From Flavobacteriales bacterium UBA5081 (lineage in GTDB: Bacteria; Bacteroidota; Bacteroidia; Flavobacteriales_E; Vicingaceae): a stretch of DNA of 64,000 nt. The stretch spans positions 112,113-176,112 of the forward strand of contig DIAJ01000027.1 in the NCBI GenBank assembly GCA_002415785.1, read 5' to 3'. How positions within the stretch are numbered: the first letter of the stretch is position 1; each line of letters begins with the position of its first letter. Under the pieces are notes generated by a model. It saw only the letters and a list, made by a program, of their open reading frames with translations. It ran no database searches and was not told where the DNA came from. The position numbers and the translations under genes are program-made. Below are positions 53,793 through 62,845 of the stretch, in pieces.

Positions 53793-54266
53793 ATGAGCGA
53801 AGCTATAAAATTAACAGATGACCAAAAAAGATTGATCGAACGCTTAGGTGTTTATCATGAAAAAAGTGGTATGTCGCCGGCTTCGGGCAGAATTGTAGCA
53901 CTGCTTACCGTTTCTCCGGTAGTGGAATTAAGCTTTGATCAGATTCGAGAAACCTTGAACTTGAGTAAAAGTGCTACCAGCAACGCCATAAACATGCTTA
54001 TGAGCATGGGTAAAGTTGATTACATAACGCATTCAGGAGATAGAAAAAGATATTTTAGAAGCAAGATTGGCAGCTGGAGAGAAGCAATGAAACAGTCTTT
54101 TCAAAACATTACCAATGTTGCAGATCTGTTAGAAGAAGTTTTGGAAAACCGCCCAAATGACACAGAAAAATTTAATAAGAACCTAACCGAAGTAATTAGT
54201 TTTATGCGGTTTATAAATAATGAAATTCCTGCACTCTATAAAAAGTGGGAGGAGCAAGAAGAATAA
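53793..54266 (+). CDS. GbsR/MarR-family transcriptional regulator
   Basis: A 157-residue winged-helix protein: a helical N-terminus (EAIKLTDDQKRLIERLGVYHEKSGM), a DNA-binding region (LSFDQIRETLNLSKSATSNAINML), a wing (YITHSGDRKRYFRSK) and a C-terminal dimerisation helix. The pattern fits GbsR-like MarR proteins. It precedes a TolC-adaptor-RND efflux operon by 76 bases, and near-identical candidate operators lie at its own promoter and in that gap, so it is probably the local repressor. The inducer is unknown. Confidence 0.88.
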   Translation: MSEAIKLTDDQKRLIERLGVYHEKSGMSPASGRIVALLTVSPVVELSFDQIRETLNLSKSATSNAINMLMSMGKVDYITHSGDRKRYFRSKIGSWREAMKQSFQNITNVADLLEEVLENRPNDTEKFNKNLTEVISFMRFINNEIPALYKKWEEQEE

Positions 54267-54281
54267 AAATTTTTGACCTTT

Positions 54282-54305
54282 TGAGTTCTTTTATTTACGA
54301 ACTAT
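54282..54305 (+). promoter_or_regulatory. Candidate GbsR/MarR operator 2, before the efflux operon
   Basis: Half-sites GAGTTC and GAACTA in the same spacing as operator 1 (53731-53754). It lies 37 bases before the TolC-like gene. The efflux promoter itself could not be recognised, so whether it overlaps a -33 box is unknown. Confidence 0.5.
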
Positions 54306-54342
54306 TTAATATTAACTATAAATTAATACATAACAAAAAACA

Positions 54343-55698
54343 ATGACAAAAGTAAAATTCATCGCCTACTTCAGTTTGTTACTGTTACTCTTTCCGCTTT
54401 TAGGAAAAGCACAGTCGACCCAAACTGAATTTGAGCTGAGCTTAGAAGAAGCTTTGAAGTATGGCTTGGAACACAGCACTTCAATTAAGCAAGCTGTCTA
54501 CGACCAGAGAAAAGCAAAATACAGAGAAGGTGAAGTAATGAGCAGCGGTCTTCCACAAATTTCAGCGGAAGCCCAATATCAGAACTACCCCAATTTGCCT
54601 ACCCAAATTTTACCGGGAGAATTAGTGGGGCAACCAGGACAAGACCTAGAAGTTCAATTTGGAACGGAATACAACGCCAACGCTACTATAAAAGCCAGTC
54701 AATTGATTTTTGATCAATCGTTTTTCATCGGTTTGCAAGCCGCTAAAGGTTCCAGAGAATTGTACCGCTTAATGAAAGAAAGCACGGAAGAGGAAGTGCT
54801 TTACGAAGTTTCTACTGCTTTTTATACCGCACTGCAATTAGAGTCACAGTTAAAAGTGCTAGATAGCAACTTAAAAACTCTAGAGCAATTAGAAAATTTA
54901 ATGAAGGTGCAATATGAAAACGATTTGGTTAAGAAAACGGACTACAGTCGTGTAAAAGTGAACAAAGCCAATTTAAACACTCAATTTCAGTCACTTCAGG
55001 CAAATTACAAGCAACAAAAAAACTATTTGAAATTGCTTTTAGGCATGCCCATTTCAAATCAGATTTCGCTTGAGAAACCGGAGGAACTAGAAGACATCTC
55101 TTTACAATCCATGCAATATGAAAGAGAGGAGCAAATTGAAATGCAAATCTTGGAAAAACAAAAGGTATTAAGTCAGCTGGAGAAAAAGTCATTTTCTGCC
55201 GGTTACTACCCTACACTTTCGCTCTTTGGTCAGCAAATGTGGCAAGCCCAAAGAAATGAATTTAACTTTTTCGATAATAGTGAACCTTGGTTTCAACAAA
55301 CCTTATGGGGAATAAAACTGCAAATCCCCATTTTCGATGGACTTAAAAAACACCGTCAAATTCAGCAAAGCAACATAGAGTTAGAAAAAATGAGCTTGCA
55401 ACAAACGCATACCGAAAGACAACTTGATATGCAGTTTGAGAATGCAAGAGAGCAACTTAACAACAGTTTAAAATCGGTGAAAGCCCAAGAAGAAAATAAG
55501 GAGCTTGCCAAAGAGGTTTACCAACAAACTCAAGAGTTGTATCAAGAGCAAGTAGCTAGTTTAACCGAACTGCTAGATGCAGAGCAAGCTTACCGCGAAT
55601 CGCAAAACAACTATTACAACGAACTGATCAAATTCAAAGTCGCAGAGCTAGACTTACTCAAAGCTCAAGGAAAATTAAAAACCATCATTACGCAATAA
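54343..55698 (+). CDS. TolC-family outer-membrane efflux protein
   Basis: A 451-residue protein with a signal peptide ending near GKAQ, then two OEP repeats with long coiled-coil helices (ELSLEEALKYGLEHSTSIKQ, LTELLDAEQAYRESQNNYYN). It should form the trimeric outer-membrane duct of a tripartite efflux pump. It is the first gene of the operon with the adaptor and RND permease genes (26- and 10-base gaps). Confidence 0.94.
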   Translation: MTKVKFIAYFSLLLLLFPLLGKAQSTQTEFELSLEEALKYGLEHSTSIKQAVYDQRKAKYREGEVMSSGLPQISAEAQYQNYPNLPTQILPGELVGQPGQDLEVQFGTEYNANATIKASQLIFDQSFFIGLQAAKGSRELYRLMKESTEEEVLYEVSTAFYTALQLESQLKVLDSNLKTLEQLENLMKVQYENDLVKKTDYSRVKVNKANLNTQFQSLQANYKQQKNYLKLLLGMPISNQISLEKPEELEDISLQSMQYEREEQIEMQILEKQKVLSQLEKKSFSAGYYPTLSLFGQQMWQAQRNEFNFFDNSEPWFQQTLWGIKLQIPIFDGLKKHRQIQQSNIELEKMSLQQTHTERQLDMQFENAREQLNNSLKSVKAQEENKELAKEVYQQTQELYQEQVASLTELLDAEQAYRESQNNYYNELIKFKVAELDLLKAQGKLKTIITQ

Positions 55699-55724
55699 AA
55701 CACGAACCCAATAAGCATTAAGTC

Positions 55725-56783
55725 ATGAAAAAAGTAATTATAGCCCTTATCAGTATTGCCGCCATCGGATTAATCGGCTTTACCCTATATGGCAACAAAC
55801 AAGAAATGAAAGAAGAAGCTAAGCTGGCAGAAGAAACCAGTGATGCCATTCCGGTGGAAGTAACTTCTTTGCAAAAAAAGGCCTTGGAAGCCAAGGTTAA
55901 AGCAGATGGAATTTTAGAAGCCAAAACAGATCTAACCATTTTGTCAGAAACTACCGGAAAGGTGGTTGCGGTGCACAAAGAAAAAGGCGCTACTGTAGAT
56001 AAAGGTGAACTCTTGGCTCAAGTAGAAAATGAGATTATTCAAACTGAGGTTTCTGCCGCTAAAACCAACCTGGAAAAGCTAGAGACAGACCTAGAACGTT
56101 TTACTAAGCTTTCGGAAGAAAACGCAGTAACCAAAAGACAATTGGAAGATGTAAAAATTGGGTTAAAAAACGCAGAAGCTCAATATCGTTCTGCCAAAAA
56201 GCGCCTTGAGAACACTTACATCAGAGCCACTGCCGCAGGAAAAATAAACGATGACTTTCTTCAAGAAGGCGAGTTCATCAACCAAGGACAAAGGCTTTAC
56301 GAAATTGTTGATGCCAGTACCCTAAAGCTAAAAGTTAAGCTTACCGCTTCTGAAGTATTGGCTTTAAAAGAAGGCGACTCCGTAAAGATCAGCACTCAGG
56401 TTTTTCCACAAAAAGAATTTGAAGGCAAAGTAAAAGCTATTGCATCTAAAGCCGATGATGCCTTGAAATATGAAGTGGAAATCATGATGCAAAACCAAGG
56501 AGAGGTTCAGTTAAAACCCGGAATGTATGCAACGGCTCATTTCAACTTTAAAAGTAATAATGCCAAGTATTACCTCAACCGAGATGCCTTGATTGGCAGT
56601 GTTCAAAACCCGGAAGTGTATGTCATAGAAAATGGAGAAAGCAAGTTGAAAAAACTCACTTTGGGCGAAAGTCGCGGCGACCTATTAGAGGTTTTAAACG
56701 GACTTAACCCTAACGACAAAGTGGTGATGAGCGGCCAGATCAATTTAAGTGACGGCACTGAAGTGAAAGTATTAGACAAGTAA
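55725..56783 (+). CDS. RND efflux periplasmic adaptor subunit
   Basis: A 352-residue membrane-fusion protein with an N-terminal anchor or signal (residues 1-25). It has a lipoyl/biotinyl-like domain split by a coiled-coil hairpin (GKVVAVHKEKGATVDKGELLAQVENEI ... NTYIRATAAGKI, residues 80-170), a beta-barrel domain and a membrane-proximal domain (LNGLNPNDKVVMSGQ). It connects the TolC-like duct to the RND permease. Whether it is a lipoprotein is unclear: no lipobox Cys is seen. Confidence 0.93.
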   Translation: MKKVIIALISIAAIGLIGFTLYGNKQEMKEEAKLAEETSDAIPVEVTSLQKKALEAKVKADGILEAKTDLTILSETTGKVVAVHKEKGATVDKGELLAQVENEIIQTEVSAAKTNLEKLETDLERFTKLSEENAVTKRQLEDVKIGLKNAEAQYRSAKKRLENTYIRATAAGKINDDFLQEGEFINQGQRLYEIVDASTLKLKVKLTASEVLALKEGDSVKISTQVFPQKEFEGKVKAIASKADDALKYEVEIMMQNQGEVQLKPGMYATAHFNFKSNNAKYYLNRDALIGSVQNPEVYVIENGESKLKKLTLGESRGDLLEVLNGLNPNDKVVMSGQINLSDGTEVKVLDK

Positions 56784-56793
56784 AACACAGAAG

Positions 56794-59700
56794 ATGAATA
56801 TTACAAAAACATCCATAAAAAGACCCACCCTGGTGGTGGTCCTCTTTACCATCCTAATTGGAATGGGCATGTTCAGCTACTCTAAACTAAATTATGAGTT
56901 GCTACCCGACATGAGCTTTCCGGTGCTAACGGTAACCACAACTTATCCCGGTGCAGCTCCTTACGAAGTGGAGAACTCTGTCACCAAAGAGATTGAAGAT
57001 GCGGTTTCTACCCTTGAAGGATTGAAAAGAGTTAACTCAACTTCTATGGAAAGCGTTTCTATTGTAACCGTAGAAATGCAGCAAGGAGTTGATGAAGATC
57101 AAGCGCTGCAAGAGGCGCAAAGAAAAGTAAATGCAATCATCAACGACTTACCTGAGGATGCTGAACAGCCTTCTTTGGGAAAGTTTGACATTAACGACTT
57201 ACCCATTATGAACCTTGGGGTTGCGGCTGATTTACCCGGCACTGAGTTATATGACTTGGTCGACAAAACCATTCAGCCCCAATTGGCAAAGATTCAAGGG
57301 GTAGCTCAAGTTGATATATTAGGTGGACAGCCTAGAGAAATTCGAGTTAACTTAAACGAAGACCAGCTTGAAACCTATGGCTTAAGTATTCTACAAGTTA
57401 GTCAAGCTATTCAAAATGCCAATATAGATTTCCCTGCCGGGAAAGTTAAAAACGGAGAAACACAAACCTTACTGCGACTTTCAGGAAAATACAAAAACCT
57501 GGACCAAATGCGTAAACTGGTTTTGAGCAGCGATGAAAATGGTTCAGTAGTTCGTTTGGAAGATGTTGCCGAAGTTCACGACACCCAAAAAGAAGCAGAA
57601 ATCATCACTCGGGTAAATGGTGAAAGTGCCATTGGTTTAAACATTCAAAAACAGGGTGATGCCAATGCAGTAGAAGTGAGTGAGCAAGCAAGGGAATTGA
57701 TGGCGCAATTAGAAAAAGACTATGAAGCTCAAAACCTTAAATTTTCAATTGCTTCTGACAGTTCTGAATTTACCTTGGAAGCAGCAGATGCGGTAATCCA
57801 CGACTTGATTTTTGCCGTGATCTTAGTGGCCTTAGTAATGCTCCTTTTCTTACACAGTTTAAGAAATGCGGTAATTGTAATGCTTGCGGTTCCCGCTTCC
57901 ATTATCTCTACCTTTACGGTTATGATGTTATTGGGATTCTCCTTAAACCTGATGACTTTATTAGCTCTTTCTCTAGTGGTCGGAATTTTAGTAGATGATG
58001 CCATTGTGGTTATCGAAAACATTTACCGACACATGGAAATGGGAAAAAATAAATTTCAAGCAGCTTACGATGGGATTCGAGAAATTGGAGTTACGGTAAT
58101 TTCCATCACCTTGGTGATTGTGGCGGTATTCTTACCACTGTCCTTAACCGGTGGTTTAATCGGAAATATTATGCGACAGTTTTCCATAACCGTTGCCGTG
58201 AGTACCTTATTAAGTTTATTGGTAGCCTTTACCATGATTCCGCTCTTAGCTTCACGCTTTTCAAAGGTTTCTAACCTAAAAAGTAAAGGCTTGATCGGTA
58301 AGTTTATTACTTGGTTCGAAGGTTTGATCGAAGGTTTTGAGACCTCCATGACCAATGCCTTAAAATGGTCTTTCAATCATAAGATCATTGTCCTTTTTGT
58401 CACCGTAGTCTTGTTTTTTGCTTCTTTTACTTTAGTGGGATTTGGCTTTATCGGAAGCGAATTTGTTTCCAGTGGAGACCGAGGGGAATTTAAAATGGAA
58501 GTTGAACTTCCTAAAAAGGCAAGTTTAAGACAAACCAACTTGCTTACTCAGAAGGTAGAGCAATTCATCAATAAATATCCCGAAGTAGATCGTATTTCGT
58601 CAACTGTAGGGCAAAGCTCCGGGCAGATGTCGACGAATGCCACGCCTTACATGGCAGAACTTAACGTTCAGTTGGTTGATAAAGACAAACGAAGTGTTTC
58701 CACGGAGGTGTTTTCTAGGAAACTACAAATTGCTCTGCAAGAAAACATTGTTGGAGCAAAATTTAAAGCAACTCCGGTTTCCATGGTGGGCGGAAGTACC
58801 GATGCTCCAATTCAGGTGATCTTAAGTGGCACCAATTTAGATTCCGTTATTGCCATTTCTGAGCAAGTTAAAAAACTGGTAAGTGAAGTTGATGGAACTG
58901 CGGAAGTTGAAAGCAGTATGGAGTCCGGTAGTCCTGAGATACAAGTGGAAATGAATCGGGATAAAATGGCGCGTTTAGGCTTATCGCTTGAAATGGTTGG
59001 AGGAACCATGAGAACTGCCTTTAACGGTGTTGAAGAATCGAAGTACCGCGATGGTGACAATGAATATGACATTAATATTTTATTAGACGAATTTGATCGT
59101 GAACAAACTGAAGATGTTGCTCAGTTAAGCATGATTAATACAGATGGCGAAAGAGTGCGACTTGATCAAATTGCAGATATTCAAGAAGGCTCAAGTCCCA
59201 CTGAGTTGAACCGACGAGATAAAGTGCCTACCGTAACTATTTCTGCGCAAGTAATTGGTAGACCGGTGGGAACTGTGGGTGAAGAAATCACAACAAAAAT
59301 GGCAACCTTAGACTTACCCTCAGGAGTAAGTTACAACATGGGTGGTGACCTTGAAAACCAAGGAGAGGCCTTTGGAAGTTTAGGTGCCGCATTGCTCGCT
59401 TCCTTGATCATCGTTTACTTAATTATGGTGGCCTTGTACGACAGTTACGTTTACCCATTGGTGGTAATGTTCTCTTTACCACTAGCGGTTATTGGAGCTC
59501 TATTAGCACTAGCGCTTTCCAAAAGTGCTTTGAGTATTTTCTCTATTCTGGGAATGATCATGTTGATTGGTTTGGTAGCTAAGAACGCTATTTTAGTCGT
59601 TGACTTTACCAATCAGTTGAAGTCAGCCGGACTTAGTGTAAAAGAGGCATTGGTTAAAGCTACTCAAGTAAGAATTCGACCAATTCTGATGACAACCTTG

Positions 59701-59976
59701 GCCATGGTTATTGGTATGATGCCTATCGCACTAGCTTCCGGTGCCGGAGCAGAGTGGAAAAACGGCTTGGCATGGGTATTAATTGGAGGCTTAACCAGTT
59801 CCATGTTCTTAACCCTAGTGGTGGTTCCGGTGATCTATTACATTTTTGATAGAATTCTAGCCAAATTCGGTTTAGATAAAGAAACGAAAATTGAACTGCT
59901 AGAAACACCCAAAGAGGAGCTCAACACCGAGGTAACAGAGACATTAGATAATCTTAACGCTCAAGAGGCGATATAA
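56794..59976 (+). CDS. RND-family efflux permease (HAE1 type)
   Basis: A 1060-residue proton-driven exporter with twelve membrane helices and two large periplasmic loops. It begins ITKTSIKRPTLVVVLFTILIG. Helix 4 carries VVGILVDDAIVVIENIYRHM with the two Asp residues used in proton relay; GSGAG-type ALASGAGAEWKNGLAWVLIGG marks the end. The length is typical of hydrophobe/amphiphile exporters, so drugs, bile-like compounds or toxic lipids are possible substrates. It is operon-linked to the adaptor and TolC genes. Confidence 0.96.
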   Translation: MNITKTSIKRPTLVVVLFTILIGMGMFSYSKLNYELLPDMSFPVLTVTTTYPGAAPYEVENSVTKEIEDAVSTLEGLKRVNSTSMESVSIVTVEMQQGVDEDQALQEAQRKVNAIINDLPEDAEQPSLGKFDINDLPIMNLGVAADLPGTELYDLVDKTIQPQLAKIQGVAQVDILGGQPREIRVNLNEDQLETYGLSILQVSQAIQNANIDFPAGKVKNGETQTLLRLSGKYKNLDQMRKLVLSSDENGSVVRLEDVAEVHDTQKEAEIITRVNGESAIGLNIQKQGDANAVEVSEQARELMAQLEKDYEAQNLKFSIASDSSEFTLEAADAVIHDLIFAVILVALVMLLFLHSLRNAVIVMLAVPASIISTFTVMMLLGFSLNLMTLLALSLVVGILVDDAIVVIENIYRHMEMGKNKFQAAYDGIREIGVTVISITLVIVAVFLPLSLTGGLIGNIMRQFSITVAVSTLLSLLVAFTMIPLLASRFSKVSNLKSKGLIGKFITWFEGLIEGFETSMTNALKWSFNHKIIVLFVTVVLFFASFTLVGFGFIGSEFVSSGDRGEFKMEVELPKKASLRQTNLLTQKVEQFINKYPEVDRISSTVGQSSGQMSTNATPYMAELNVQLVDKDKRSVSTEVFSRKLQIALQENIVGAKFKATPVSMVGGSTDAPIQVILSGTNLDSVIAISEQVKKLVSEVDGTAEVESSMESGSPEIQVEMNRDKMARLGLSLEMVGGTMRTAFNGVEESKYRDGDNEYDINILLDEFDREQTEDVAQLSMINTDGERVRLDQIADIQEGSSPTELNRRDKVPTVTISAQVIGRPVGTVGEEITTKMATLDLPSGVSYNMGGDLENQGEAFGSLGAALLASLIIVYLIMVALYDSYVYPLVVMFSLPLAVIGALLALALSKSALSIFSILGMIMLIGLVAKNAILVVDFTNQLKSAGLSVKEALVKATQVRIRPILMTTLAMVIGMMPIALASGAGAEWKNGLAWVLIGGLTSSMFLTLVVVPVIYYIFDRILAKFGLDKETKIELLETPKEELNTEVTETLDNLNAQEAI

Positions 59977-60013
59977 TTAAATCAATAAATAGTTAAATTA
60001 AATCTTAAACAAA

Positions 60014-60685
60014 ATGAAGTATTCAAATTTATTAAAAGGAATAGTAGCAGGATTTGCACTAGTTTCAATGACACAAAATTCAGTTGCACAGGAAGGATTC
60101 AACCTAAGTGTAAAAGGAATTCCACAAGCAACTTATCTGTTTAACTCCGACAATGCAGACAATGATAATCATGAGTCGGAAATGAATATTGGTGTAGCAT
60201 TTGGAATTGGTGCCGCCTATAATTTTAACGACAACCTTGGACTTTCCTTAGATGCACTATACTCGATAGAAGGTGATAAGTATGAAATTACCCAAGCAGG
60301 AGTTAAGTCCGAATTATTAAACAAATACCAATATATTAAACTCCCCTTGCAGTTTGCTTATAATACTGATCCTTCAAAATCTGTTATGTTCAGAGGAAAA
60401 GTAGGACCATCCTTTAACTTTTTAACCGGAGCATCAGTTGAAAACTGGGACGGCGATGAGATTTTAGATGATAATAAAGATTCTTATGAGTCTTTCGTTT
60501 TAGGAGTAGCCTTAAACTTAGGTGTTGGCTTCAGTCTTTCTGATGCCTTATCTTTAGATGCGGGAATTAGAGCTGACTATGCTCTTACAGATGCAATTAG
60601 TGAAGATGCTCAAGCTTCTGATGCAGAGTCTTCTTTTCCGTTTACATCAGGCTTAGAAATTGGTCTTAGATATACTATTAAATAA
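60014..60685 (+). CDS. Outer-membrane beta-barrel protein (porin-like family)
   Basis: A 223-residue protein with a signal peptide (to about VAQ, residue 26) followed by an eight-stranded-barrel pattern (GVAFGIGAAYNFNDNLGLSLDALY, LPLQFAYNTDP, LGVALNLGVGFSLSDALSLDAGIRADYAL) and a final strand GLEIGLRYTIK. This is the PF13568-type small barrel common in Bacteroidota. It lies 37 bases after the RND gene and before a terminator, so it is probably the last gene of the efflux operon. Its role in efflux is unknown. Confidence 0.85.
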   Translation: MKYSNLLKGIVAGFALVSMTQNSVAQEGFNLSVKGIPQATYLFNSDNADNDNHESEMNIGVAFGIGAAYNFNDNLGLSLDALYSIEGDKYEITQAGVKSELLNKYQYIKLPLQFAYNTDPSKSVMFRGKVGPSFNFLTGASVENWDGDEILDDNKDSYESFVLGVALNLGVGFSLSDALSLDAGIRADYALTDAISEDAQASDAESSFPFTSGLEIGLRYTIK

Positions 60686-60717
60686 GTATCTTAGAACCTC
60701 TTTTGTTGTTTAGATTC

Positions 60718-60746
60718 AAGCGGGACTTTTCACGAGTCCCGCTTTT
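60718..60746 (+). terminator. Rho-independent terminator of the efflux operon
   Basis: A perfect 10-bp stem AAGCGGGACT / AGTCCCGCTT with a 7-base loop (60728-60734), followed by TT, 32 bases after the barrel gene stop and 30 bases before the TetR gene. Confidence 0.88.
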
Positions 60747-60774
60747 AATATTCACAAAAAATCTTTTAACAAAA

Positions 60775-61380
60775 ATGAAAAAAGATGAATTAATCGATAG
60801 AATTTTAAATGTTATGCGTAAAAAAGGCGCTCAAGTTATTCGCATGAACCAATTATCCATTGAGACGCAGGTTAATTCTAAAGTATTAAGAGAACATTTT
60901 TCCACCAAAGAAGAAGTTTTTGAAGCCGGCATTAGAAAAGTGTTGAACAACCATAAAGTAGCTACCAAACTGGTAAAAGCTGATGAGACATTGCATCCCA
61001 TAGTAAAAGTGGCAAGGATCTACAAAATAGTATTAACTGAACTAATGCAATATCATCCATCCTTCTTCTTTCATATTCAGAAACACTACCGCAAACTATA
61101 TCAACAAATAGAGAATTATAATAATCTGTTATTTGAACAGGAAATTCCGGCGCTTTTACATCAAGCAAAATCGCAAGGAATAATTATATCGCAAATCAAC
61201 TTAGATTTATTCAGTAAAGTTCAGCTCTCAGAAAGCCAATTATTAATTGAAAATATTTATCCCGCCTATCTCGATAAAAAAGAAGAATTAATCGGTGTGC
61301 TCCTTACCAGACTCAGAGGACTTTTAAAAAAAGAATACTTTCACCTTTTAGATAAAGAAATTGCTTCAATTGATAAGTGA
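60775..61380 (+). CDS. TetR/AcrR-family transcriptional regulator
   Basis: A 201-residue protein with an N-terminal TetR-type helix-turn-helix (ELIDRILNVMRKKGAQVIRMNQLSIE, then KVLREHFSTKEEVFEAGI) and a helical ligand-binding domain. The open frame extends upstream to 60703, but that part runs through the terminator hairpin, so ATG at 60775 is used. It sits directly after the efflux operon terminator and may add a second layer of control on efflux, or regulate a distant target. Confidence 0.85.
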   Translation: MKKDELIDRILNVMRKKGAQVIRMNQLSIETQVNSKVLREHFSTKEEVFEAGIRKVLNNHKVATKLVKADETLHPIVKVARIYKIVLTELMQYHPSFFFHIQKHYRKLYQQIENYNNLLFEQEIPALLHQAKSQGIIISQINLDLFSKVQLSESQLLIENIYPAYLDKKEELIGVLLTRLRGLLKKEYFHLLDKEIASIDK

Positions 61381-61522
61381 CTGATTTTTAAATTTAAATC
61401 CTCTATCAATTGTTAAAAATGAAACTCAAACTCCTATTTATTGCTAATTGTCTACTTAAGAGACTATACTAAAATGTTCCTGCTCCCTGCTTTGTTTGAA
61501 AAAAAAATACCCTCCATCGGGT

Positions 61523-61554
61523 ATTGGTCATTCCTTTCTTCAACCGTATTTTTG
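61523..61554 (+). promoter_or_regulatory. Promoter of the DUF4856-imelysin pair
   Basis: ATTG (61523-61526), 20 bases, then TATTTTTG (61547-61554). Transcription would start near 61560, just before the palindrome at 61573-61591. Confidence 0.55.
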
Positions 61555-61572
61555 CGCCTCAAAATAACTCTT

Positions 61573-61591
61573 ATTTAGAATTAATCTAAAT
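61573..61591 (+). promoter_or_regulatory. Candidate metal-regulator operator
   Basis: Inverted repeat ATTTAGA-N5-TCTAAAT, placed about 14 bases downstream of the predicted transcription start, where a bound repressor would block elongation. The form resembles DtxR/IdeR-type sites; iron control is plausible because the genes downstream belong to an iron-linked family. This is inference. Confidence 0.45.
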
Positions 61592-61606
61592 TAAAATAAC
61601 GAAAAA

Positions 61607-62767
61607 ATGAAAAATCCTACCCTATTCAAAATGACTGCATACAGTATTGCTTTGTCAATGACTTTGGTAGCTTGTTCAAAAGACGATGATGATGACATGC
61701 CGAAAGTGAATCAAGTAAATGATTCTAAAGTAGAAACTCCGGCCACTTATGAATTCCAAAGAAACGGAAGCTCTTCGGTTTCATATAGTGGTCAAACCGA
61801 TCGCTTGAACCAAGTAGCCGAAATGAAAGCTTACATTCAAGATGCTACAGACAATGAAACTTCCATTTCAGAGCAAGACCTGATTGCTATGTTCAGAAAC
61901 TCCGGCGATAATGGAGGTGGCAACTTTTCTTTTACTTCCAGCAAGCAATTGGAGAATAAAACCTTCCAAGCCGACCAACAATACTTTTTAGATTTGTTTG
62001 CCTCAGCTGCTCTAGCAAGCGACAGCATTACCGTACAAGCAGCAGATGGAAAAGCAGGAATTTTGACCAGAAGTAGTGGAAGCAAGTTTTTAGTAGACAC
62101 CAATGGTCATGAGTTTACCCAAGCCATCGAAAAAGGCTTAATGGGAGCTACTTTCTTTTATCAAATTGCTAGCGTTTACCTTTCTGATGACAAAATTGGC
62201 GATGCAGTAAACAACACGGATTTGGAAAGCGGTAAAAACTATACTGCCATGGAACACCACATGGATGAAGCTTTTGGTTATGTGGGTGCTCCGGTTGATT
62301 TTAAAAGCAATTACAACGGAACGGGAAATGTTCGCTATTGGGCAAAATACAGCAATTCGTACGACAATTTAATCGGTTGCAACGACAATTTAATGGATGC
62401 CTTTAAAACAGCTCGCGCGGCGATTACGGCCAAAGAAATGGAAGTTAAAGAGGAGCAAGTTGCTTTGATTAATGCAGAAATGGAAAAAATCATCGCTGCC
62501 TCTACCATCCACTACATTAATGAGGCGATTCAAATTGGTAACTCAAGTGAAGGTGATCGAATTCACGTTCTTTCTGAAGCTTATTACTTTTTGAAAGCAT
62601 TGAAATACGCAAGCTTTGAGCACCGTAAAATTTCAGCAACTCAAGTTCAGTCACTTCTTGATACTTTCGGAATAAATATGTGGCAAGTGAGTACCACTGA
62701 TTTAAATCAAATAAAAACAACTTTAAGTAACACTTACGAATTAGATTCAGTTAAAGATCAATTATAA
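61607..62767 (+). CDS. DUF4856 lipoprotein
   Basis: A 386-residue protein with a lipobox (TLVAC, Cys23) followed by an Asp-rich linker (SKDDDDDMP), typical of surface-routed Bacteroidota lipoproteins. The rest matches DUF4856 (PATYEFQRNGSSSVSYSGQTDRLNQ, MEHHMDEAFGYVGAPVDF). Its helical C-terminal half resembles the imelysin fold, and the next gene encodes an imelysin, a frequent pair thought to take part in iron acquisition. Confidence 0.88.
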   Translation: MKNPTLFKMTAYSIALSMTLVACSKDDDDDMPKVNQVNDSKVETPATYEFQRNGSSSVSYSGQTDRLNQVAEMKAYIQDATDNETSISEQDLIAMFRNSGDNGGGNFSFTSSKQLENKTFQADQQYFLDLFASAALASDSITVQAADGKAGILTRSSGSKFLVDTNGHEFTQAIEKGLMGATFFYQIASVYLSDDKIGDAVNNTDLESGKNYTAMEHHMDEAFGYVGAPVDFKSNYNGTGNVRYWAKYSNSYDNLIGCNDNLMDAFKTARAAITAKEMEVKEEQVALINAEMEKIIAASTIHYINEAIQIGNSSEGDRIHVLSEAYYFLKALKYASFEHRKISATQVQSLLDTFGINMWQVSTTDLNQIKTTLSNTYELDSVKDQL

Positions 62768-62790
62768 ATTTGGTTTAGTTTGTAGTTCGA

Positions 62791-62822
62791 AAAGCTTCAT
62801 CCCTTTTGGGGGTGGAGCTTTT
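62791..62822 (+). terminator. Hairpin terminator between DUF4856 and imelysin genes
   Basis: A 13-bp stem from AAAGCTTCATCCC with GGGGTGGAGCTTT (three G-T pairs) and a short T-rich loop, followed by TT. With so few trailing T residues it may allow partial read-through and lower imelysin expression relative to DUF4856. Confidence 0.65.
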
Positions 62823-62845
62823 ACCAATTTTAAAGCACAACACCG

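Noticed and set aside
61506..61525. Hairpin AATACCC/GGGTATT as a terminator for the TetR gene
   Set aside because: The T-run follows it only on the minus strand, and no minus-strand gene ends here; its right arm overlaps the -33 box of the next promoter instead.
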